Below, piece after piece: positions 21,293 to 30,500 of a stretch of DNA of 64,000 bases. Both the position numbers and the translations under genes were made by a program. Under the pieces are notes generated by a model. It made no database searches. It was not told the DNA's origin and was given only the letters and a program-made list of their open reading frames with translations. Each line of letters opens with the position of its first letter. The stretch's first letter is position 1. This DNA comes from Mycobacterium sp. E787 (GTDB lineage: Bacteria > Actinomycetota > Actinomycetes > Mycobacteriales > Mycobacteriaceae): NCBI RefSeq assembly GCF_001668725.1, contig NZ_LZKL01000033.1, positions 186,001-250,000 on the forward strand. The letters run 5' to 3'.

Positions 21293-24200
21293 GTGGTATC
21301 CAAGCATCCCCCGGTTGCCGTTGTCGGCGTCAGCGCACTGTTTCCCGGCTCGCCCGAGGCCGAGCGCTTCTGGCGCAACATCGTCGGAGGCGTCGACCTG
21401 TTGTCGGAGGTCCCCGCCTCGCACTGGAGCGTCGACGACTACTACGACCCGTCGCCGCAAGCGCTGGACAAGGTTTACGCGCGCCGCGGGGGATTCCTGC
21501 CCGATATCGACTTTTCGCCGATGGATTTCGGAATTCCACCGAATGCAGTGCCCGCGACGGACACCGCGCAATTGCTCGGATTAATGGTCGCGCAGCAGGT
21601 ACTGGAGGACGCCGCCGGCGGTGACCTGTCTCACATTGACCGCGAGCGGGTCAGCGTGGTGCTGGGAGCGTCCGGCGGAACCGAAATGACCAACTATATG
21701 GGCGGCGGCCTGCACCGGCCGGTCTGGGAGCGCGGGCTTCGCGCTGCCGGCCTTTCCGAACGCGAGATCGCGGCATTCAGCGAGAGCGTCGCGTCCGCCT
21801 ACACGCCGTGGCAGGAAAACACCTTTCCCGGACTTCTCGGCAACGTCATCGCCGGGCGAATCGCCAACCGCTTCGACCTCGGCGGCACGAACTGCGTCAT
21901 CGACGCGGCGTGCGCCAGCTCCCTGGCCGCGCTCGAGGTGGGCCTGCACGAGCTGTACCTCGGTGCGGCCGACATGGTGATCGCCGGGGGAGTCGACGCG
22001 TTCAACGACATCTTGATGTTCATGTGCTTCGCCAGGGTCACCGCGCTGTCGCCCACCGGCGACTGCCGGCCCTTCTCCGCGCAATCGGACGGGACCATGC
22101 TCGGCGAGGGTCTGGCGATGCTCGCGCTCAAGCGTCTGGACGACGCCGAACGCGACGGCGACCGGATCTACGCCGTGATCCGCGGCCTCGGCACGTCGTC
22201 GGACGGCCGGGCCAAGAGCATCTACGCACCGAGCCCGGCCGGTCAGGCCAAGGCCCTTCGCCGAGCCTATGCCGCCGCCGGCTACGGCCCGGAGACGGTC
22301 GGGCTCGTGGAGGCGCACGGCACGGGAACGAAGGCCGGTGACGTCGCCGAGTTCACCGCGCTGCGCGAGGTTTTCGACGAATCGGGTCGCGCGGAGCGGC
22401 AGTGGTGCGCGCTCGGTTCGGTGAAGTCCCAAGTCGGCCACACCAAGGGCGCGGCGGGGGCGTGCGGCCTGTTCAAGGCCGTGATGGCGCTGCACCACAA
22501 GGCATTGCCGCCGACCATCAAAGTGGATCGGCCCAATCCCGCCCTCGAAATCGAGAAGACGCCGTTCTACCTCTCGACGCAGACCAAGCCGTGGATCGCC
22601 GACCACGGCTTGCCGAGGCGCGCGTCCGTCAGCTCATTCGGCTTCGGCGGCACCAACTTTCATGTCACGGTCGAGGAGTACACCGGCACCGGGAAGCGGG
22701 CATGGCGGTTCCGATCCTGGGATTCCGAGCTGATCCTGCTGGGCGCGCAGTCCGCGCCGGCGCTTTCCGACGAGGCCGCTCGGCTGTCCGCGTCGCTCGT
22801 CGACAGCAACGACATGCTCAGCTACATCGCACGCAGCACCCAGTCCGCTTACGACGCTGCGCAACCGCACCGCCTGGCCGTCGTGGCCGACAGCGTTTCG
22901 AACCTGCGGGCGTTGCTCGACGAGCTCGCGGACAGGCTCCGCGCAGCCGACTGCCCGGCGTCGTTGAGCTCGCCGAAGGGTTACCACTACTCGGCACAAC
23001 GACCCGGGCCGGTGGCGCTGTTGTTCCCCGGACAGGGCAGCCAGTACGTCGGCATGGGCGCCGACCTGCCTCAGCTCCATGACGCGGCACTGTCGCCATG
23101 GGAGGTCGCCCGCGCCGGCCTGTTGAACGCGGATCGCGACCTGCACGAGGTCGTTTGGCCGAGGACGGCGTTCACCGACGACGAGCGGGCGCGGCAGGCG
23201 GCCGAGCTGACGAGGACCGAGTGGGCGCAACCGGGCATCGGCGCGCACAGCCTGAGTCTGCTCGCCGTGATCCGGGCGCTGGGGATTGCGCCCGTCGCCG
23301 TCGGTGGGCACAGCTTCGGCGAAGTCACCGCGTTGTGCGCCGCGGGTGTGTTCGGCGAGGAGGTCGCCCTCCTGATCGCCCGCGCTCGCGGTGCGCTGAT
23401 GGCCGACGCGGCGAACAACAGCGACGGGGCGATGTGCGCGGTGAGCGCACCCGTCGAGCAGGTCCGTCAGCTGATCGCAGAGTGGGGGCTCCCCGTTGTC
23501 GTCGCCAACCACAACGCTCCCGACCAGGTTGTGCTGTCGGGCGACACGACGGCCATCAACCATGCGGCGCAACGGTTCGGCGAGGTGGGCATCACCGCGC
23601 GCCGCCTCGACGTCGCGACCGCCTTCCACTCCGACATCGTCAGCGCGGCGGCCGGTCCCTTCGCGTCGTTCCTGGCCGATATCCCGTTCGGCACGCCGCA
23701 GGTGCCCGTCTACGCCAACGCGACGGCGCAGCCGTACGGTGCTGATCCCCAACAGATCCGGAGCACGCTCGCCAATCAGATCGCCCAGCCCGTGCGGTTC
23801 GCCGAACAGGTTCAGGCGATGTGGGGGGCCGGCGCTCGCACCTTCGTCGAGGTGGGCCCCGGCGGCGTGTTGACGAACCTCGTCGGCAAGTGTCTGGCCG
23901 GCAGGGAGCACACCGCGGTATCCCTGGATGCCAAGGGCCGAAACGGCATTCGGTCGTTGTGGCTCGGGCTGGCCCAACTCGCCGCCGCCGGCGTCCCGAT
24001 GAATTTCGATCCGCTGTGGGCCGATTACCGCCCCGGCGACGACCCCCGCGCTCGCCAGCGACCCAAGCTCACGCTGACGATCAACGGATCCAACTACGGA
24101 AAGCCGCGCATGAGCGAGCAGCCCGTGCGGCGGCCGATCGGTGTCGAAGCCCCTACCGACCGCAGTGTCCGCAGCAACGGGCACAGGACCGAATCGGAGT

Positions 24201-27200
24201 ACACATTGGCGCCATCCGAATCGCATACGCCCGCAAGCCCACCCGCGACGGCATCCGCCGCGGTGCCTTCGGCGCCGACGGCGGCCCCGCCGGCTGAGCT
24301 CGGCGGCAACGGTGCTCATGCCCGCGCTGCTGCCGCACCCGTGCCGCACGTCAGCGCCGACGTCGTAACGGAGCTGCTGGCCGCTGTTGGAACCGTGCAG
24401 GAAGGCATCGGCCGAATACAAAGGGCCCTGCAGGCTCTCGTGCCGCAGCCCGCGGTAGCCGGACCACCGGCCGCACCGCCGGTCGTCCCCAACGGAAAAC
24501 CGGCAATGCCGACACCACCACCGGCCCCCGCCCACAATGGCGGTCCGGTGATGCCCACAGCGCCGGCGGTCCCGGCCGTCCACAACGACCACGTCGCCGT
24601 TCGGAACGGGACGACGGCGCCGGTCCCGCCCGCGGCCCCGGCGCCCGTCAGCACGCTTGCGCCGGTGGCGGTTTCGGCCGACGGCTCGGAGTTGGTGGGT
24701 CAGATGCTGGCGGTGGTGGCCGACAAGACGGGTTATCCGGTGGAGATGCTGGACTTGTCGATGGCGTTGGAGGCCGATCTGGGGATCGACTCGATCAAGC
24801 GGGTGGAGATTTTGTCCGCTGTGCAGCAGCGGATTCCGGGGTTGCCGGAGGTGGAGACGTCGACGATGGCGACGTTGGGCACGTTGGGCGAGATCATCGA
24901 TTACCTGCACAGCCTGAGTGCCCCGGTGGCCCTTAACGGCAGCGCGGCCGCCCACAACGGGTCCGCGGCGCCGGTCGCCGTTTCGGTGGACGGCTCGGAG
25001 TTGGTGGGTCAGATGCTGGCGGTGGTGGCCGACAAGACGGGTTATCCGGTGGAGATGCTGGACTTGTCGATGGCGTTGGAGGCCGATCTGGGGATCGACT
25101 CGATCAAGCGGGTGGAGATTTTGTCCGCTGTGCAGCAGCGGATTCCGGGGTTGCCGGAGGTGGAGACGTCGACGATGGCCACGTTGGGCACGCTGGGCGA
25201 GATCATCGATTACCTACAAAACCTGACCGGCCCGGCGACCGAAGTAGGTGATCGCCTCCCTTTTGACCTAGCGGGGGTCGCGCGCTACGCGGTGCGCGCG
25301 ATCCCCGCTCCGGCCAGCGGGATGGGAATGCCCGGTCTCCACACCGCCGCCGGCGTCGAGATCGTCACAACGCGAGACGAGCAGGACGCCACGGCCGAAG
25401 CCCTGGCCGTCATCCTGCGCACGCACGGCGTCGACGCCACAGTCGTGGCCGCGCCCAGTGCGGATGCCCGGGCGGTGATCCACCTCGCCGGTCTGCGGCG
25501 AATGGCCACCCGTGACGACACGCTGGCCGTCAATCGAACGGTTTTCGCCGACGCCCAACGCGTCGCCGCGCACTTCGCCGAACACGGCGGCGTCTTCGTC
25601 ACCGTCCAGGACACCGGCGGCACCTTCGGCCTGCTCACCGACCCCGGCCCGCGCGCCTGGGCCGGCGGCATCGCCGCACTCGCCAAGACGGCCGCACAGG
25701 AGTGGCCCCGCGCGCAGATCAAGGCGATCGACATCGCGGTTGGGCAGCTGCCGCCGGTCGCCGTCGCCGAACGCCTCGCTCAGGAGATTCTGGCCGGCGG
25801 CGCGGAACTCGAAGTCGGTCTGGGCAGCTCGCACGGTCGCGTCACGGTCGCGGCGGACGCGCGGCGGGTGACCACCCACACGCGCCGCCTGGACCGCGGT
25901 GACGTGGTCGTGGTGTCGGGCGGCGGCCGCGGCGTCACCGCCGCGTCGGTGATCGCCCTGGCCAAGGAGACGCAAGCGAGTTTCGTCCTGCTGGGGCGCA
26001 CGGAGCTGTCCGACGAACCGCCCGCGGCGCGCGGGCTGGCGACCGATGCCGAGCTCAAGCGCGCGCTGCTCGGTAGCGCTGCGGCACAAGGGCTCAAGCC
26101 CACGCCCAGACAGCTCGAGCAGCAGGTGCAGCGCATCCTCGCCGATCGCGAGGTGCGCGCCACCCTCGCCGCCCTGACCGCGGCCGGCTCACGGGTCCGC
26201 TACGCCGCGACCGATGTGCGGGACGCGGCCGCGCTCGGCCCGCTGCTGGACAGCGTGCGGGCCGAATTCGGTCCGATCACCGGATTGGTGCATGGCGCAG
26301 GCGTTTTGGCCGATGCGCCACTGCACAAGAAGACCCTGGACGGGTTCGACCGCGTCTTCGAGACGAAGGTCGGTGGCCTCGGCGCACTGCTGGACGCGAC
26401 GGCCGCCGATCCGCTGAAGGTCATCTGCCTGTTTTCCTCGGTGGCCGCGCGCAGCGGCAACGTCGGTCAAAGCGACTACGCCATGGCCAACGAGATCCTC
26501 AACAAGGTGGCCCTGGCGGAGCAGGCGCGCCGCGGTCCGGCCTGCCTCGTGCGGGCCCTGGGCTGGGGGCCGTGGGACTCCGGCATGGTCACGCCCGGCC
26601 TCAAGGCGATGTTCGAGTCGCGGGGCATCTCGTTGATCCCGCTCGCCGACGGCGCTCGGGCATTCGTCTCGGACGTCCTGGACGGCGGAACCGAGACCCC
26701 CGAGGTCACCCTCGGCGACGGCGTATTGGCCGGCCTGCCAACCCATCCCGTCCCCGCCGAGGGCCGGGTCGCGCGCGTGGTGGCCCAGGTGACCCGGCAG
26801 CCGTACCTGGTCGATCACCGCGTCCGGGGCAAGGTCGTGCTGCCGATCGTCCAGGCCCTGGAGTGGTTTGTGCGGATGGCCGAGGCCTGCCGGCCGGGGC
26901 ACCGGGTGGACCGTGTCCTCGACCTCAGGGTGCTGCGGGGAGTGACGCTGTCCGACATCGAACAGCACGGCGACCCGATGCTGGTGCGCTGCGCGGCGGT
27001 GGAGGGACATCCGCATCGGCTGACCTGCACGTTGTCCGACGGCTCGGGATCGACTGCCCACTACTCGGCGACGGCCGAAATGGGTTGGGAAACAACCACA
27101 CTCCCCGCGACCCCAACGACGCCGGCCGGCGGCCGCCGGCTGGACCGGGCCGCCTGCTACGGCGGCGGCGCGCTCTTCCACGGCCCGGCGTTTCAGGTCC

Positions 27201-27547
27201 TCGACTCGGTGGACTGCGGGGTTTCGACCGCGACGGCATCCCTGCACGGCCTGACGCGCGCGGGCTGGCGGGGTGAGGGCTGGGCCACGGATCCGGCGGC
27301 GCTCGACGGGTGCCTGCAGGTGGCACTGGTGTGGGGCTTCGAGCGGCTCGGCCGCACGGTGCTGCCGCTGCGGGTGGGCGAGGTCGCCCGCTACCGGGCC
27401 GGTGCACTCGGCGACGGACTGCGCTGCGTGCTCTCCAACGGCGACGCCGACAACAGCCGGGCCGTTTGCGACCTGGATCTCCTGGACGCCGACAACCGCA
27501 TGGTTGCCGGCATCAGGAGGCTCGAGTTGTACCCCTACGGCGGCTGA
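21293..27547 (+). CDS. pfaA: PfaA-type iterative lipid synthase: KS-AT-ACP-ACP-KR-DH
   Basis: Multidomain synthase subunit, 2084 residues, start GTG after AAGGAG. Domains in order: ketosynthase (1-460; DAACASS with Cys207, then EAHGTGT and KSQVGHTKGAAG); malonyl-type acyltransferase (about 570-880; FPGQGSQYVGMG, GHSFGE with Ser674); a Pro/Ala-rich linker; two acyl carrier domains with LGIDSIKR, pantetheine sites Ser1167 and Ser1270; an enlarged ketoreductase (about 1320-1820; GGGRGVT, YAMANE with Tyr1729); and a PKS-type dehydratase (about 1830-2084; HxxxGxxxxP at His1842, Asp2005 in the DGCLQ box). This is the PfaA layout, but with two ACPs where marine PUFA synthases have about four to nine. 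The two ACP coding segments are nearly identical. pfaC starts 23 bases on. There is no thioesterase. The product is probably a long polyunsaturated or hydroxylated fatty acid; this is not determined. Confidence 0.93.
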   Translation: MVSKHPPVAVVGVSALFPGSPEAERFWRNIVGGVDLLSEVPASHWSVDDYYDPSPQALDKVYARRGGFLPDIDFSPMDFGIPPNAVPATDTAQLLGLMVAQQVLEDAAGGDLSHIDRERVSVVLGASGGTEMTNYMGGGLHRPVWERGLRAAGLSEREIAAFSESVASAYTPWQENTFPGLLGNVIAGRIANRFDLGGTNCVIDAACASSLAALEVGLHELYLGAADMVIAGGVDAFNDILMFMCFARVTALSPTGDCRPFSAQSDGTMLGEGLAMLALKRLDDAERDGDRIYAVIRGLGTSSDGRAKSIYAPSPAGQAKALRRAYAAAGYGPETVGLVEAHGTGTKAGDVAEFTALREVFDESGRAERQWCALGSVKSQVGHTKGAAGACGLFKAVMALHHKALPPTIKVDRPNPALEIEKTPFYLSTQTKPWIADHGLPRRASVSSFGFGGTNFHVTVEEYTGTGKRAWRFRSWDSELILLGAQSAPALSDEAARLSASLVDSNDMLSYIARSTQSAYDAAQPHRLAVVADSVSNLRALLDELADRLRAADCPASLSSPKGYHYSAQRPGPVALLFPGQGSQYVGMGADLPQLHDAALSPWEVARAGLLNADRDLHEVVWPRTAFTDDERARQAAELTRTEWAQPGIGAHSLSLLAVIRALGIAPVAVGGHSFGEVTALCAAGVFGEEVALLIARARGALMADAANNSDGAMCAVSAPVEQVRQLIAEWGLPVVVANHNAPDQVVLSGDTTAINHAAQRFGEVGITARRLDVATAFHSDIVSAAAGPFASFLADIPFGTPQVPVYANATAQPYGADPQQIRSTLANQIAQPVRFAEQVQAMWGAGARTFVEVGPGGVLTNLVGKCLAGREHTAVSLDAKGRNGIRSLWLGLAQLAAAGVPMNFDPLWADYRPGDDPRARQRPKLTLTINGSNYGKPRMSEQPVRRPIGVEAPTDRSVRSNGHRTESEYTLAPSESHTPASPPATASAAVPSAPTAAPPAELGGNGAHARAAAAPVPHVSADVVTELLAAVGTVQEGIGRIQRALQALVPQPAVAGPPAAPPVVPNGKPAMPTPPPAPAHNGGPVMPTAPAVPAVHNDHVAVRNGTTAPVPPAAPAPVSTLAPVAVSADGSELVGQMLAVVADKTGYPVEMLDLSMALEADLGIDSIKRVEILSAVQQRIPGLPEVETSTMATLGTLGEIIDYLHSLSAPVALNGSAAAHNGSAAPVAVSVDGSELVGQMLAVVADKTGYPVEMLDLSMALEADLGIDSIKRVEILSAVQQRIPGLPEVETSTMATLGTLGEIIDYLQNLTGPATEVGDRLPFDLAGVARYAVRAIPAPASGMGMPGLHTAAGVEIVTTRDEQDATAEALAVILRTHGVDATVVAAPSADARAVIHLAGLRRMATRDDTLAVNRTVFADAQRVAAHFAEHGGVFVTVQDTGGTFGLLTDPGPRAWAGGIAALAKTAAQEWPRAQIKAIDIAVGQLPPVAVAERLAQEILAGGAELEVGLGSSHGRVTVAADARRVTTHTRRLDRGDVVVVSGGGRGVTAASVIALAKETQASFVLLGRTELSDEPPAARGLATDAELKRALLGSAAAQGLKPTPRQLEQQVQRILADREVRATLAALTAAGSRVRYAATDVRDAAALGPLLDSVRAEFGPITGLVHGAGVLADAPLHKKTLDGFDRVFETKVGGLGALLDATAADPLKVICLFSSVAARSGNVGQSDYAMANEILNKVALAEQARRGPACLVRALGWGPWDSGMVTPGLKAMFESRGISLIPLADGARAFVSDVLDGGTETPEVTLGDGVLAGLPTHPVPAEGRVARVVAQVTRQPYLVDHRVRGKVVLPIVQALEWFVRMAEACRPGHRVDRVLDLRVLRGVTLSDIEQHGDPMLVRCAAVEGHPHRLTCTLSDGSGSTAHYSATAEMGWETTTLPATPTTPAGGRRLDRAACYGGGALFHGPAFQVLDSVDCGVSTATASLHGLTRAGWRGEGWATDPAALDGCLQVALVWGFERLGRTVLPLRVGEVARYRAGALGDGLRCVLSNGDADNSRAVCDLDLLDADNRMVAGIRRLELYPYGG
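24680..24870 (+). repeat. ACP1 coding segment, copy 1 of a 191-bp perfect repeat
   Basis: Identical base for base to 24989-25179 (offset 309 bases, 103 codons). It encodes the first ACP core. Leucine is mostly TTG here (for example in ELVGQMLAVV and LSMALEADLG), unlike the CTG/CTC-rich flanks. Confidence 0.9.
24989..25179 (+). repeat. ACP2 coding segment, copy 2 of a 191-bp perfect repeat
   Basis: Second copy of the perfect direct repeat starting at 24680. Differences resume at 25180 and upstream of 24989. Identity even at synonymous sites points to recent duplication or ongoing gene conversion. Confidence 0.9.
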
Positions 27548-27570
27548 TTCGACGATGCCGCGGAGCCGCC

Positions 27571-30500
27571 GTGAAGTTTGAGCCCATCGCGATCGTGGGC
27601 CAGGGCTGCGTCCTGCCCGGCGGGCTGAACCCGGGCGAGTTGTGGCAGACCGTGCACGACGGCCGGGACGTGCTCGGCTCACCCCCGCCCGGCTATTGGG
27701 GCGTACCCGCGGCGCGGATCGTCGCCGACGACGAGAACGCCTCGTTCCTCGACCACGCCTGGTCGGACCGCGGCGGATACGTGCGGGGCTTCGACGACAT
27801 CTTCGACCCCGGCCGCTTCCTGCTCGACGCCGAGCGGTTCCACGGTCTCGATCCGCTGTTCCTGTGGGCCCTCGAGGCCGCCCGCCAAGCCGTGCAGAGC
27901 GCCGGCTGGAGACCCGGTGAGGTTCCGGGGCCGGCGGGGGTGATTCTCGGCAACCTGAGCTATCCGACGAAATCGATGACCGACCTGGCCGAAAGTGTCT
28001 GGCGCGGTGACGAACACGGCATCGACTGGCGCAACCGCTTCATGTCCGGGCTCCCGGCGCACGTCGTGGCCGACGCGCTGGGGCTGACGGGAGGAGCCGC
28101 CGCGCTGGACGCCGCGTGTGCCTCCTCGTTGTACGCGATCAAGCTGGCGTGCGATCGGCTCCACGACGGCACCGCGGACGTGATGGTGGCGGGAGGCGTC
28201 AACGGCGCCGGTGACCTCCTGCTGCACGTCGGCTTCAGCGCACTCCAGGCGCTGAGCCGCACCGGAACGTCGCGTCCCTTCCACCGTGGCGCCGACGGGC
28301 TGGTCCCGGCCGAAGGCGCGGCGTTTCTGGCGCTCAGGAGGCTCGACGACGCGATCGCCGACGGGGACGCCATCCTCGGCGTCATCCGGGCGGTCGGGCT
28401 CAGCAACGACGGCCGGGGTCAGGGCCTGCTGGTACCCGCGCAGGCGGGGCAGGAGCGCGCGATGCGGCTCGCCTACGAGATGGCCGGGCTACAGCCGCAG
28501 GACATCTCACTCGTCGAGTGCCATGCGACGGGAACCTCCCGGGGCGACCTGACCGAGCTGATGAGCATGGCACGCATCTTCGACGGTATGGCGAACGTAC
28601 CCATCGGATCCCTGAAATCCAATCTGGGACACTCGATCACGGCATCCGGCGCCGCGGGAGCCATCAAGGTGCTGGCGGCCATGCGTGCGGGCATACGTCC
28701 CCCGACGCTGCACGTCGACGATCCGTTGCCGTTCGTCGCCGAGTCCCCGTTCCGCCTGCTGACCGACGCCGAGCCCTGGGCGTGCATCGGACCGCGCCGC
28801 GCCGCGATCAACAACTTCGGCTTCGGCGGCAACAACGCCCACCTGCTGCTGGAGGAATGGATCGAGCCCGTTGGCGGACGGCGCGTCCGGCCGGCATCCG
28901 TGGCCACCGGCCGCGTCGCCGGCGGTGACGTCGCGATCGTGGGCATCAGCCTGCTGGTCGGTGATCACGACACGGCCTCGGTGGCGGAGCGGCTGAGGAA
29001 ATCCGAACCGATCCCGAGCCCCGACGCCGCCGGCGCCCGGCGCGCGCGGATGACCGAGGTCTGTCTCGATATCACCCAAACACGCTTCCCTCCAACAGAT
29101 CTCGAGCAGACGCTGCCCCAGCAGCTGGCCCTGCTGGGCGCGGCCGTCAACATCGATGCGCTGATCGGCGCGCTGCCGCCGGACGGGACGAGCGTCATCG
29201 TCGGGATGGGCTGCGACACCGAGATCACCCGGCTGGGACTGCGCTGGCGGCTGGCCGGCGATATCGATGACCCGGTCCGACTGGCGCAGGCGCGCGACGC
29301 CGTCGCGCCCGCCTGGACGGCCGCCGGCGTGGTAGGAGCCATGCCGAACATCGTCGCCAACCGTCTGAACCGGCAATTCGACTTGCGGGGACCGAGTTTC
29401 ACGGTGTCCGGCGAAGAATTGTCCGGCGCCACGGCCCTGCTGATGGCGGCCCGCGAATTGCGGCGGCGCGAGGTCGACGCCGCCGTCGTCGGTGCGGTGG
29501 ACCTCAGCTGCGAGCCGGTGCACGAAGCGTCGGCACGCGCTCTGCTCGGACCGGGCGAGCAGATCCCCGGCGACGCCGCCGTCGTCGTCGTCCTCAAACG
29601 CGCCGACGACGCGCGCCGGGACGGCGACACCGTCATCGCCACCCTGCCGGCCGATCAGGAACCACAGGGGGAGTGCCTGCATGTCGGCACCGCACCCGGC
29701 GCGCTGAACCTGACGCCGCTGCTCGGCCACGCCCACGCCGCGTCGGGACTGCTGCATGTCGCGGCCGGAGCGCTGTACGGCTTTATGGGCATCTGCCCCG
29801 ACGGCACGGCATGGACGTCCGAAAACCGTTCGGTCGTCGTCTCGCTCGACGCGCTCGGCGGCCAGCGCCAGCAAATCGTCCTGGTGCCAACGGCATCCGA
29901 ACGCACCGGCGTCGACCCGCTTAACGCCCTGGTGCGCCCCGCATCCCGTGCGGGGAAACCCGCACGGTTGACCTTTCCGGCTCACCCGCCCCCCGTTCGG
30001 TTACCGGCCCGCGTTCGCGCCGGAGCCGGCAATGGTGACACCCCTCGACTGGAGCAGCGCATGACAACACACCTGCCCGTTCCGCCGGTTCTCCCGAAAG
30101 TCACCGACGCGCTGGCGCGGGTGCCGCTGGGCGCGGACGTGCTCGGCCCGACGCCGCCGCAGCCGCTGTCGATCGGTCCTGCGCCGGACTCGCAACCGGC
30201 CGCCGATCGCTCGGGCGTCCACACGGGGACCGATGCCTCCGGCGCGCCACCGCCGCCGTCGACGAACGGCCGGAAACCGCCGAGCCACAACAGGACTGGC
30301 GCCCCGCCCGGCGCGGGCGCATACCGGGCGACCCAACCGGCCCGGCCCGTCGACAAACGGTTGCCGGAGCCGACCGCCAAACGCACACCGGTGGGCCTCC
30401 GGCTGGACAAGGACGGCCTGCGCGTGCATGCGTCGGGCAAGATCTCCGAGATCTACGGCCCGGCGTTCGCGGTGCAGGACGACTACGCGCGGCAGGTGCG

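Noticed and set aside
30001..30440. Possible acyltransferase domain in the PfaC linker
   Set aside because: No GxSxG, no GQGSQ, and strongly Pro/Ala/Arg-rich sequence typical of a flexible linker.
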